Origin: Tricholomella constricta
Lineage: Eukaryota > Basidiomycota > Agaricomycetes > Agaricales > Lyophyllaceae
Assembly: GCA_013368375.1 (NCBI GenBank)
Contig: JAACJP010000034.1
Coordinates: 186,001 to 250,000, forward strand
Direction of reading: 5' to 3'
Length of the DNA: 64,000 nt
Both the position numbers and the translations under genes were made by a program. Shown piece by piece: positions 22,652 through 34,292 of this stretch (its first letter is position 1; every line of letters starts with the position of its first letter). The notes beneath the pieces were generated by a model. It did not search any database. It was not told the DNA's origin and saw only the letters and a program-made list of their open reading frames with translations.

Positions 22652-24047
22652 ACATTGAAATAAAGATGTATCTGATTTATGGCACACCCGCAATTGAGGG
22701 AAAATCTCAATGGAAAACTGATCAACTGATGTTTAATCCACCGTCGATAGAAGCCGTCTGGCCTAAAGCAGGAGCGAATCTACCAACAAACTTGCTTCGA
22801 ACATATCAAAGAAACTCACCCGTACGGCGGTGCGCCAGAGGTGCCGGCCAGGATTTGAAGTCGAGTGTTCGATTCAAGCAAGCCTTGCTCAGTAAAAATG
22901 AAACCATGTCCCTGAACAGGAACAGTCACTGAGTACTGAGGTCGGACGAGTCATGACAGTTTCCGGTTTCTCCGAGTCTCCAGGTTTTCATGATGCCGCT
23001 CAGAAATATTTTTAATCGGAACATTTTTACTAGTACCTCATCTTCGTAAAGCCCTTACAGATGTCAAAAGGCCAAAGACAATATATGCAAGTATTAGACA
23101 TTCAAGATCCAAAAGTAAAGCAATAGTCGAAAAAGTCGAAAAAGCCCAAGCAACAGTGACCGGAGAAAGTCAGATACCCGGAAGCCGGAAGCAAAAGCAC
23201 CTGGAGATTTGCTGATGACTGCTCTGTATGCTTCATCAGCAGCATCATGTGGGTGCACCGAGAGGTCTAAAATATCCATGTAACATCCAACGCCTGACCC
23301 AAGGCCTGCGAGGGTCAGATGCTTGTTTTCGTGTGGCGATCGATGTCATGTGTACAAGATAGGTCGATATGCAGAGTCGTTATCGAGTGAGCGTGTCAGA
23401 TAACTCTCTAGGCTTCGAAAATATATCGATAGTGGCCCTGAAATCTCGCCCCAGGTGATATTCCGAGGTCAATATGCTACACCGAGCGACCTATTTCCGA
23501 TACAGAGAAGCAAGTGACTGAAGTTAGAACATGTGTCTCCAGAATCGCCTGAGCGACAACGATGAAAGCAGAAAGAAACCCGCGTCGTGGGAGAAATCAT
23601 CAACAAGGCATACAATATACAAGTGACCGAACCACCCCGCTGAAGTTCGTTTACGACCATCGCCAAGAGCAAATACATACCATTTCACAGTTACGAAGCG
23701 AATTCAATGTTGAAGCGGAAGTGCCGATTGACAGCTTTCTCGCGACCAGTCGTCATCGACCGTCCACGAGTCCACATGCCGAAGGGGTCCTGACAGATTC
23801 GACCTCCTTCGCGCTGACCGGCTAGAATCTTCTGCTTCTTTCACTATGCACAAGTCACTCGGGCGATGTTTCACCGTTATCCATGTGGCCCTATTCTGAT
23901 CTGACCAACGCTCTGGGGCGCTTCAGTTTCTAAATGTACTTGCATACAAATACGCTGTGCCCCATCCCGTCAAATTCTCTGCTTCTCAGCTCCGAGCTCG
24001 TTGCCTTTGTCTCCCCAGAATACCTGCGTATCCAGTGTCTCAGAATC
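22652..24047. other. Intergenic, no gene seen
   Basis: Short frames without domains. Nothing repeated or RNA-like is recognised. The last 100 bases act as the promoter side of the GH16 gene. Confidence 0.45.
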
Positions 24048-25217
24048 ATGGTGTTCGTTACTTCGGTTGTCCTTTGGCTAGCCCTTCAATTGTCCATAGC
24101 CCGTGCTCAGACTTGCAACACCTACGTTGTGTCGTCCATCGCTGGCGGGTTCACCCAAAGACAATTTATTGATTTCTCCGGCGTCTCTCCTGGTGGAAAT
24201 GTCGCTTCCTTACTTTCGTCAGTCCCATCTCCTGCATGCTAGAGATCGCCGATCATCTCACAGCGCAGAAATGCACAGCGCAAATGGGATCTCCATCAGC
24301 AACTACCCCATTTCTTCTGGGCCCATTCCTCGTACGTTCACTCCCAACAACGTTGCGCTTGGTTCGGGGTCACTCGACATGAAGGTTTCCGCGTACTCGG
24401 GCAGCGGAAGCGTTTTGAGCTCTGAGATTGTCACGAACGACATCTTCAAGTACGCGTCGGTAAGGACCGTGCTCAAGTCCAGTGGCGTACCCGGAGTCGT
24501 TGAGGGCAATTTCTTCTACCGTACGTCCTTCGTAATACCACTGGGCGCAATAACGAAGTCTTGAATATGGATGCTAGTGAATGATAATCAGGAAATTGAC
24601 TGGGAGATCTTGACGAGCACCACATTACAGTCGAGTGCTCAAGTCCCTGCCGGGATCTGGGCCAGCAATCAGGTCAATCACTTCGTGTGATTATGTTCCC
24701 TCTTTCTGAAAGACAATGACAGGCTCTTGTTCCTGGTCAACCTTCGACTCACGCCACCATCCCGTTCACGTTTGACCCTTCACAAGGATACCACGGTAGG
24801 CTCAAAGCTCAATGATAGCTTACTAAAAAATCGAATGACCAATTACTCCACTCTGCAGAGTACAGAATCGACGTCAGTCCTCGAACACTCGTTATATAGA
24901 GTTTTGATTTACGAATTTTGCCGTCATCTAGTGGGCTGCTGATGCCACCACCTTCTACATTGATGGTGTCCAGAAAGCGCGTTTCACCACGAACGTACGC
25001 ATGACATTGACTAATAATGCCCTTCTCTGCATACTTACATCACACTTGGGCACAGGTGGCTACACAGGCGGGCCACTGGATTTGGAACTCGTGGAGCAAC
25101 GGCGATCCGTTCTGGTCCAACGGTCCCCCCAAAGCTAATTCGATAACCCACATCCGCTCGATTGAGATCTACAAGGGATACACGTCGACTCGCTCTGGCA
25201 CGATCTGCAATATCTAG
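24048..25217 (+). CDS. Secreted GH16-family glycosidase / glucanase
   Basis: Concanavalin-A-fold enzymes that cut or remodel beta-glucans of cell walls. The product begins MVFVTSVVLWLALQLSIARA-Q, a clear signal peptide. The catalytic strand reads NDNQEIDWEIL, matching the GH16 ExDxxE motif with nucleophile and acid/base Glu present. Later segments TIPFTFDPSQGYHEYRID, ATTFYIDGVQKARF and WIWNSWSNGDPFWSNGPP follow the usual order, with the conserved Trp-rich strand near the end. It ends SGTICNI, TAG at 25215-25217. About six introns are placed, for example GTCAGTCC..CACAG at 24221-24264. The mature protein is roughly 290 residues, near the usual domain size with no extra modules. Confidence 0.85.
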
Positions 25218-25654
25218 TCATGAGCAACTGAGCAAAGATGTAGCATTTGTAATAGGCATCTTTATTAAGCCTTCTTGATCTCAATGAATGGGTTCATCGG
25301 GACCATAGTACGAATATGTCGATGTTGATCTTTACGGATGAAGAAATCTGAAAGATATCTATGCTCTCCGGAGGACCTTTCCTGATCTCAGGGAGCCACG
25401 TACATAAATTTTTTAAAAAAAAATGTCACTTCCGCGTACACAACCTCTGAATTACTTGCGTATCTATGAGTGATTACCTGCTTAGTTGTGGCAAAGCCAG
25501 CGGTGGCGCTACAGTCCCGGACATTACGTTGTGCAGTGAGAGAGCAAGCAACCAATCCGAATTCCGATCACTGTCTTCCGGTGTTACTCGCAGTCACGGC
25601 CAACCCTTCCTCCTCATCGGTCTTATCCTTCATTTAACATCTCGAACGACCGAT
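25218..25654. other. Intergenic / promoter of the beta-adaptin gene
   Basis: 437 bases with no coding signal apart from short frames. Confidence 0.4.
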
Positions 25655-28335
25655 ATGAGCATACGAGCTCCTCGCAAGGGCGAAAATTATGAGCTCAGTG
25701 TTGACCTTAACAGCGAATATCGCGAGAAACGCAAGGATGCTATCAAGCGCACCATCGCATCCATGACTGTTGGTAAAGGTGCGTCTAGGACACGTAGTCG
25801 CGACCTATCCATCTCTAATGCGCTTGACGTTACAAGATGTCAGCGGACTGTTTCCCGATGTACTCAAGAACATGCAAACGGATGATCTCGAGCAGAAGAA
25901 GCTTGTCTACCTCTATCTCATGAATTACGCCAAGACCCAGCCCGAGCTCGTCATCCTTGCAGTTAACACCTTCGTCAAAGACACCGATGATCCAAATCCC
26001 CTTGTTAGGGCCCTTGCTATCCGAACGATGGGATGTCTTCGTGCAGAGAAGATCATAGATTACCTGTGCGACCCCCTGCAAAAATGTCTACGGGACGAGA
26101 ATCCGTACGTGCGTAAGACGGCAGCGCTGTGCGTTGCAAAGCTGTATGACCTCAAACCGGAGCTGGTCATCGACAATGGGTTTTTGGAGCAGCTACAAGA
26201 GATGATATCGGATAGCAACCCGATGGTGAGTCGCGCAACATTGCTGCAACGACCTGACAGCTTGGCTAATCTACTTTGGAGGTTGTTGCGAACACAGTAG
26301 CTGCTTTAACGGATATACATACCGCCGCGACCTCCCAACCATCTACTTCTTCCTCTGACCCGGGGATATTCGTAATCACTACTTCCATCCTCAACAAGCT
26401 CCTCATCGCGTTAAACGAATGCTCCGAGTGGGGCAGAGTCGCAGTGCTTAATGCATTGGCGCGATACGTCGCGCAGGATGAGAAGGAGAGCGAGCACATC
26501 TGCGAACGCGTCGTACCGCAATTCCAACACGTCAATGGGAGTGTCGTCCTTGCTGCGGTCAAGGTTATCATGATTCATATGCGGAACGTGGGACGGGAAG
26601 ACCTCATCAAACAGCTCATCCGCAAAATGGCTCCGCCATTGGTTACTCTGCTTTCGTCACCACCCGAAGTTCAGTGGGTGGCACTCCGGAACATAAATCT
26701 TCTCCTCCAGAAGCGGCCGGACATCCTATCGAATGAAATGCGGGTGTTCTTTTGCAAATACAACGATCCATTGTACGTGAAGGTGGAGAAGCTAGATATC
26801 ATGGTCAGGTTGGCGAGTGAGAAGAATGTGGATGCGCTGCTGAGCGAGTTGAAGGAGTGCGTGCGATTTCTAGTCCGTCCTCGCGCTTGACAAGCATTCC
26901 TGACATCTCCTTGCAGGTACGCTTCCGAGGTAGATGTGGACTTCGTCCGGAAAAGCATCAAAGCCATCGGACAAACGGCGGTCAAGATCGATGTCGCGGC
27001 CGAGCGTTGTGTGAACGTTCTACTCGACCTCATCGCCACCCGCGTCAGTTATGTCGTGCAAGAGGCCGTCGTTGTTATGAAGGTACGCCTCCTAGCATTT
27101 ATACGCGCGAAGAGCCATATTCAACTGCTTCCCTGGCCAGGACATCTTCCGAAAATACCCGTTGACATACGAAGGCGTCATTCCTACGCTCTGCGCAAAC
27201 CTCGACGAGCTTGATGAACCTGAAGCCAAGGCGTCTCTGATCTGGATCATCGGAGAGTATGCTAACAAGATCGACAACGCCGACGAGCTGCTTGGAATCT
27301 TTGTCGACACTTTCACGGAGGAATCCTACCCCGTATGTTCTACTGCAACCTACGTATCGGTCGACGGAGATGACTGAGTCTTGAACAGGTACAACTACAA
27401 ACACTGACCGCCGTGGTGAAGCTGTTCCTCAAAAAGCCAGACTCGGCGCAAGGGATTGTACAGCGCGTGCTGACAACGGCCACGAAAGACTGTGACTCTC
27501 CGGATGTGCGCGATCGGGCGTACATCTACTGGCGACTGCTTTCCACCGATCCTGGAGCGGCGAAGGTACGTAACTTTCGTCATATAGGTTCTTTGAATAT
27601 CGCGATTTCTGACTTTGCTTGTTTTAGGCTGTGGTGCTGGCACACCGGCCCCCGATCTCGATACCCCGCACGAGCGTCTCTGCAGCACTGCTGGAAGAGC
27701 TACTGGGTGAGATTTCGAGTCTAGCCAGTGTGTATCATAAGCCGGAGGAGACTTTCGTTGGACGGGGACGTGTTGGAGCTGATGCTGTGCGGAAAGGAAC
27801 CGAGTGCGTGCCTTCCTTTACAATATTTATATGACGTTGTTTTGTTGACTTGGGCTCATCACCAGTCTGTCCGATGATCGGTTCTCTACGCAGAAGGCGT
27901 TGCAAACTGTCGTTGCTGGACAACAGGCGGAAAATCTATTGTTCGTCTTTTCTCTTTTCCAATGCGACACATGACGGCTAAGACTTGTACTAAATTAGGG
28001 ACTTCGACGACGCGCCTGCAGTGGAGGGCGAGCCGTCGGGGCTCGCCGCTACACAGGTCTTCTCGCAAACACCGGCAGCAGCGAGTTTGCTGGCGGGGAC
28101 ATCGAGCAATCCCCTCGACGACCTTGTCTCAATCTTCGGCGGTGCTGGGCTGTCGTCCGGAACGCCTGCGTTCGGGGGCGCGAATGCGGGGTTCGGTTCG
28201 GGAATTTCGCCTATTACGCCAAGCGTGTCGACCCCGATGGTTGGGCTGGGGCTGGCCGGCCTGGGACAGACCCCAGTGCCCCTGCAGCCACAGCAGTCGC
28301 AGTCGCAGCAGGACGATCTTCTTGGCTTGTTTTAG
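25655..28335 (+). CDS. APL2: AP-1/AP-2 type beta-adaptin, large adaptor subunit
   Basis: A clathrin-adaptor subunit that builds the AP core at the trans-Golgi/endosome. The first exon [20 protein letters not shown] and the next segments ([60 protein letters not shown]) are highly conserved in AP-1/2 beta subunits. So is [24 protein letters not shown]-type helices continue through [37 protein letters not shown] and [20 protein letters not shown]. After about residue 600 comes a Gly/Ala/Pro/Ser-rich hinge that ends [14 protein letters not shown] at 28333-28335. The appendage (ear) domain of animal beta-adaptins is absent, as in yeast Apl2. The terminal LLGLF resembles a clathrin box. About nine introns. 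Confidence 0.93.
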
Positions 28336-28859
28336 AGTTTGTTTCCTGTGCTTTTTTTCTTCTGCAATCGTTTTCCTGCTGTTCCTTCTTCCTGGTCCGT
28401 GGCCGCCTGTGCGGTCACCGCGCATTGTGTGATCTCCAGATAAGTTTAAACGGTTATTGTCAATGACGGCTTGGGTGTGTTCATCTGCGGACCTTCTCGA
28501 CCTGTTGTGGCGATGATCATCATGGGGACACAAGTGCGATTGCCTTGCTTCCGCAAGCTTTACTATTCGGGCTGAGAGGTACGCTTCTATATTATTTTTG
28601 TAGCTGTACAGCTTATTGAAACTAATTGGGAATATATTGACATTCTGATTCTTCGACTCTCGGTGGAGCTTTTCAATAGGCGTGGGCGAATCCGTCGAAG
28701 TGTGCAGGAGTATCTTATAAGAGGGAGGCCTCCTTCGTTCAGTCGCTGTCTTTTCCGACCAGTGGCAGTCGCACCATGGTACCACTTCTCTTACTTCTTG
28801 TTCTGCTGCTCCCGTTGTCAATAACAAGACGCACATACTTATAGACTTCGATGATGCGC
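28336..28859. other. Intergenic, nothing recognised
   Basis: It contains the beta-adaptin 3' UTR. A long minus-strand frame (28836-28129) overlaps the adaptin hinge and is a shadow of its biased composition. Confidence 0.45.
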
Positions 28860-31260
28860 TTTTCGGGGATTTAGGACTTCGCCTGCCTCGTGTCCTGCAA
28901 AAAGTTGCTTCTCAGCAAATTTGGGATATTGCGAGTCCCGCGAAGTGTTATGGACCTTCTTTCTCGATTTATTGACTTTGGCTTGGTCTTCCATGCGGCA
29001 GACTCGACTGGGATTGGTCTAAGCTCTTTGCGTCGCTCAAGCCTTCGGAACCGATATTCTTCGCGACGCCGACGCTTGGCGTCATCGGCCAGGCAGAAAT
29101 TGTTCTCGATAAAACTGCAAGCTTTCAGTCCGTGCTCATGAACTCCTTTACTCCTCTGTTGCCTCAATTCGCAACTATACACTCGTCGTGGCACCCTTGC
29201 AGTGGATTCCGCTGCTCTTACTTCGAACAGTTTGAAGATATCGTAGCACCGCCTGATCCGGAGACCTTATTGCCAACCTCTGTTCGCGGCCATAGTCTAA
29301 GAACTCGGCGAACCATTGGAAACTGCTTAGGTCATCTCTTCTCGCCGGCGGATGCAGAGAACGCCGCTGGACTGAACTATCTGCGGGTAGCGGGTCCCAC
29401 TTGGCGCGTTTGACTTTTCAAGGCGATTCACAATTTAACGATTAGTCCTTGCCAATTTACCGCTTCGACAATACGAATGGAGGCACATCGTTCAATAATT
29501 TCGACATCGATGGAGCGCCTTCTTACCTTTTTTCGAACTTGAGGGACATCCAGACGATCAACTTTGAGCGACATCCCCACAAAAACTGCCTGAAACAGAT
29601 TTGCTCACATATATCCGAGTCTGTCATGGCAGTCTCCCTCCCCCTGTTCGCCATTTGATTTCTTTGGGGGGCGACCATAAATTTATGATTGCCACAGCCT
29701 GCCGGGACGGATGAAGGATAATGGTCCGATGAAGGGTGGCGCGCTGATGCTTAATGGTCTACGAGTATAAGGGGCAATTCCTGGGATCTCTTCCCCCGTC
29801 GCGTACTGACATGCCAGCCCCCGCCATGGACCTTTTGAAGTGCCTACAAGGTCCCTAGAGTCAAGGCATCACCGTCTACACCATAGCGATCCGTTTGAAC
29901 GGGTCGCAGAGTGTTGATACCACGTACCCTACATCCTGGCTAGCTCCAACCATGGAAGAAGGGTTAGAGAGGGCGCTGAGAAGCCTGGCGAATCCCAGTG
30001 GGTTCTTGCGAGTTAAGCTTATCGGTGGGTTGACCGGACTGGTTGATCAGTGCGCCTGTGTTCTACCCAGGGTACGAGCATAATTGGGAGTCTGCGTCAG
30101 CTTTATCGGATGAAACACAGTGTGCCAAATATTCATTTAATGGCGTCGCGTTCCATCGCTTTGGGGTAAAGACTACGCATTTTCACAACGATCGCGGACG
30201 CCGATCTGGCAGCAGGGAAAGGTGGGTCAGCAAGATGATTTATATATGATACACCAGAAGTAGGCAATAAGGATTGCCTTCATGACTTATCAAATGCCGA
30301 CAGAAATTATACTAAACGGGTAGTGTACGATAATTCCATTGATTACTTTGCTGAACAGTCATGTTGATCGTTAAAGAAACGACTGGTGGAGCGACATACA
30401 TCAAGGTCTTCACCATGTCAAAAGCATCTCCGAACGTTTCGCTGACATTTTTGAAGCAGTATGTGGACAACTTGCCATCATGGATGCGTTTCCGTACCTT
30501 GAACGGTCAGGGTGCTAGATACCTTTGTGCTGGGCCTCCCGTAGGCCTCAGACTTATTGGACGACCATCGAAATCTTTCACAATGTTTCGTTTCGTCCAA
30601 TTAGACCACGGGGCCGGTCTCGGATTACACGTAACGCACACTCTGTCTCAATGCGAAATATAACGCTCGATGGAGCCAGGAAGCGCAAATTACTACCAGT
30701 AGCTGTGGAGGACTGGATGTCGCGCAATTGTCCAGCGTCAACGCAGATGGCACGTACAATGTCAACCAGTCATGACACTGACCGTGACTCGGAGTAGCTT
30801 GGCATAACGTCAAAAATCTAGTTCATGCAATGGCGCAAGCGTTCAAGGCAATCCTGCCGCGGGAATTCGGCGGACCCTACAAGCGCAAGCGGATCCGCGT
30901 GGCCGTTGGCGGCAATCTGAGCTGCCCACCGACGTTCGGGGCCGATGTCACTGGGCATGTTTCGTCTTCCGACTGGCAAGGGACCACAGCACTGGTGGGT
31001 AGGATACTACGCGGTTCAGATGACTCGGACGATCGAGTTCCGCGAAATGCAAGTACGCGCCACATTCAGCCTCTGATTTGGACTCAATTGACGTGGCGTT
31101 TCAAGGTCGTAAATACGTCTCCTGTTGGGGTGACGACGCTGTGGTGGTATGGTGAGTCGCGCCCGAGATATCATATGTGATTTCAACTCCAGTTTCTTGA
31201 GACTTGATTCCAGCCCCGGCTGATTCCGAGTCAGCGGATGCGACTATGACGCCGGGTAAG
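28860..31260 (+). pseudogene. Decayed GH30-family beta-glucanase
   Basis: The order of GH30 landmarks is preserved but in changing frames. Near 28915 is QQIWDI, then DWSKLFASLKPSEPIFFATP and VIGQAEIVLDKTASFQSVL (29009-29130). VDSAALTSNSLKI and AENAAGLNYLRV (29350-29390) follow. Next come FDNTNGGTSFNNFDIDGAPS YLFSNLRDIQTIN, GRMKDNGPMKGGALMLN, and GITVYTIAIRLNGSQSVDTT YPTSW. The 3' part has YPGYEHNWESASALSD, SFNGVAFHRF, AQAFKAILPREFGGPYKR and SPVGVTTLWWY/APADSES. Stops and frameshifts break it repeatedly. The acid/base motif NEP is replaced by NGS (near 29900), and the VPIG strand end by VAG. A nucleophile-like KETTG remains near 30373. I take it as an inactive paralogue. A functional copy probably lies elsewhere in the genome. 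Confidence 0.75.
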
Positions 31261-31453
31261 CTCGAAATTCACGCTCAGTCGGCAAGACCAGGAGGTACTT
31301 GGAGGATATATGCCTTGGTGGTGTTATGGAAACAGAGGTGCCTTGCGTGATATTTACGATCGCCGACGCATGGAACAAGATGGAGCAATATTGACATACG
31401 ACATTGAAATGAGTCCAGGACGTTACAGGACTACCGGTGCCGCAGGGAGATGG

Positions 31454-33030
31454 TTACTTGGTCGACCTCCTCTGGCCCCACCTTGCGGTCTTCTCGGGTG
31501 AATCTGCAATATTCAACTCCAGCGACATTGCTACCTTTATAAATTTTTGACGTAACGGCTGCCTTCTTGCCAGCCTGACCAGATCCTCCAGTGCACAAAT
31601 AGCTTTACGCACAATATCTCGCATAAAGCACAACTCCTCGGTGTACGCCTCCTCTTCCTCCATAAGGCGGCGCTGCATCTGGCTGTGTTTAAGGGAAGGC
31701 CTTCGGGGAAGCGATGACTCTGCGGCCCACTTCTCCAAGCGGCTCTCGTGGTCACTCAGGAAGTCTGACTCATTCATAAGCCAGTCTCTCGTGGTACGCA
31801 GAGCATTGCGTCGGACGTCGCTGTGTACGGACTCTTCTTTATGAAGGGAGCAGACACAGCTGAAGGAGTATTTTGAAGATTGTCCCCCCCGACGTTCGGA
31901 TTGTGGGCAAAAACACGTCGCAATGAGTAATGTAGATTTGTTCGCTCTGCCCGATGGCCGTAAAGCGCGTACGCAGAAAGCCATGAAGTGGAGATCCCAG
32001 TGATGCTCCGCATTGACAGGTGTGGAGCATTGTCATCCCAAGGAACAAGATATGAACAAGATTACCTGTGATTCAAGCACGATAGCCGAGCGCTGTGTGA
32101 TCAGATAGCCCGTTTGTGTCGAGAGCGTGAGTGTCCACAATCCAGCGGAGCTTCCTAGCCTTGTTTGACGTGCAGCTGTGCAGAGCGTAGAGGACCCATT
32201 GAGACACTGGACTGAGATTGTAGACCATGATCATTGACAACAAAACTTCGGGAGGAGGGTCACGCCTTTTACGTACGGAAACGCAACTGAAAAGAGAAGC
32301 AGTAGCCGATCGCACCTAACATGATCGCCCCACTCGAAGTCTACGTTCGCAGATACACCCAAGCCCATGTCAGAAAGCTTCTCTAGTCAGAGGCTGCTCA
32401 AGGACTGTCACAGGTGGAAGGGGACCAAAAAAGCCGGGGAGCGCAAGTAGGGAAAGAGCAGGCACAGAGTCTTTAGTCCAATGCCAGTCTGGAAGAGGGG
32501 AACGAAGTTGTTGCCTGCTGGGGAGATCATCCATTGTCGATACATCGGTAGTGGATTACGACGGGGCAGATATCGAGCTCCATAGTAATTTAAATCTCGG
32601 CCGCAGCGCTACATACCATGGGATTGTCAGGACTTGGTTTTGGGAGTCTAGTGTTGTTGAGGAAACCGCGTCCCATGCCTTTGAAGATTAGAGGATCTGT
32701 GGCGCCGTTGAAAATGGGGACAATCTTACCTGATTTAGAGCTCTTAGGAGCAGGTTTCAAAGTGAGAGGACTGGGGATCTTTTCACTCTTCAGCGCCTTG
32801 GGAACACGAGCATCCGAGTCGGCCGCAAGATCGTTGGTTATTGTGACATCGTTTCCGGGGTGATGATTTCGCGACCTTGCCCTTGTTGAGAAACCCGCGT
32901 TTCATATCCGTGGACGAGATCAGGTAAGAGAATGAGTGGCGAATAAAGCGAGTGTAAACGGCGAAATGCCACCGGAGCTAAAAAGAACATGGTGCCCTGG
33001 GTTCAAGGTCGAAGAAGGCACGAAATGCTT
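31454..33030 (-). other. Possible minus-strand coding segments, unresolved
   Basis: Two stretches look protein-like. At 31860-31500 a charged helix reads DHESRLEKWAAESSLPRRPS and EEEEAYTEELCFMRDIVRKA. At 32865-32600 a Lys/Pro-rich stretch ends GATDPLIFKGMGRGFLNN. A related motif MKRGFLNKGKVAKSSP begins at 32905. Repetition of (K/G)RGFLN suggests exons or a local duplication of one unknown gene. I cannot join them in frame with convincing introns, so no CDS is claimed. Confidence 0.3.
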
Positions 33031-33625
33031 CTTTCAGTTGGGCGCCGAAAAGGTAATCCTAGTTTGAGCAAGACAAAGGGCGAAAATAGGAGCACACTGC
33101 AGCACAGAGGTTCAAACTTATCAATTTGAAAAGCGACGGTAGTGAAAGTCATCGAAGATAGTTTCTTCGAGGGGTGATGCAGTGTCACAATGACTACGCC
33201 CTGCGCGAGCCAAGAGCTTGACTGATATAGAAATCGAAGACTTCAGGTCGAACCGTTTGCTTTGTGGTCAAGGCACACAAAAACACGATGCTCGAGAGAT
33301 CTGTAAATGAGGTCAGTATTGGAGACTGTGCATCGATAATGATGCCACAGGACAATCTCAATTCCATCGTCTATACATCGAACAACGAAGTTATAGGCTC
33401 GATAATGAGAACTCAGTGTCAACTCTCTTGCGTGCCAACTCCGAGGCACGACTCACAGCACCATCGTGGGTCAATATCGTCAGAAATACCTGCACGATTG
33501 CATTGGGCTTTTGCGCTGCTGCTGGCACCCCGCAAGGCTGATGCTGACTATGTGCAGCCTAGGTATTCAATAGTGTCAGTATCATTCTTTTTCTGTAGAT
33601 AAATAGTCGACCTTAGAATCGGAAA

Positions 33626-34292
33626 TTAACGATAGCCGCTCCTTAAATCCCTAGGGGGAATATCAACGTTCAAGAACTTGCTAAAAAATTCGTCCAGCCA
33701 GCTGAAGAAGACCTCTTTATCTTCAGCAGAAAGATCGGTCCAATCGATCTCAGATTCTGATGTATCTGTTACACGCGGAGCGAGCTCGGGACGAGTTGAC
33801 CGAATGATCGGTGGCGGTCCAGACGATGGCTGGTTAGATGACGAAAGGGAACGCGAAGGTAAATGGGGGGCTGGGCTCGGTACAGGTAGTGAGGGTGAAG
33901 AGGACAGTGCTGATGAACGAGCGGGAAGCGAAGGTGTGGGGGAGGGAGGTGGTGGTAATGTTGAACGGTTGGGAGGTGGTGGAAACGAAGGTTCTGGGCG
34001 GGTGTTCGCATTGACCCTAGGTGGAGGCGGTGGGGGTGGAGGTTGCTTGCTATATGGATCCCAGTTAGTTCTGGCTAATGGGACACTGCGATCCATCCAG
34101 TCAGTCCATTGATTGATGCACAGATTTGACTCGAAAGAATACCTGGTATGCCTGTCTCGCGTGCTTTGGATCTTCGACACACTGGCATCTTTGGCCTTGG
34201 CTGCTTTGGCCTTGAGCTCAGCAACTAGAAAAGTAGTCCACGGGTAAGTTTATGGAAGCATGTAGGCGTGTGGTCGTACATGAAGGCGCCAT
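33626..34292 (-). CDS. Small proline-rich, actin-cytoskeleton-like protein
   Basis: Three exons join in frame: MAPSF (ATG 34292-34290), AELKAKAAKAKDASVSKIQS TRDRHTS, then VPLARTNWDPYSKQPPPPPP PPR... The proline-rich middle carries PPPP and PSLPARS/HLPSRSL blocks that look like SH3 ligands. The acidic C-terminus IDWTDLSAEDKEVFFSWLDE FFSKFL is followed by GYR and TAA at 33628-33626. The WDPYSKQPPPPP and DKEVFFSWLDE blocks remind me of fungal cortical-actin (Bbc1/Aim3-like) adaptors, but this is recollection of pattern, not a proven assignment. About 165 residues. No membrane segment. Confidence 0.55.

Noticed and set aside
22292..22725. Poly-Ser and poly-Pro minus-strand frames
   Set aside because: Antisense readings of the GAG/GAA microsatellite.
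22790..22880. Possible tRNA (GTTCGATTC-like T-loop)
   Set aside because: No matching acceptor stem or D/anticodon arms.
28129..28836. 235-codon minus-strand frame
   Set aside because: Antisense to the biased hinge of beta-adaptin; no domain.
33678..34112. Gly-rich plus-strand frame of 144 codons
   Set aside because: Antisense to the proline-rich protein; Pro codons read as Gly on the other strand.
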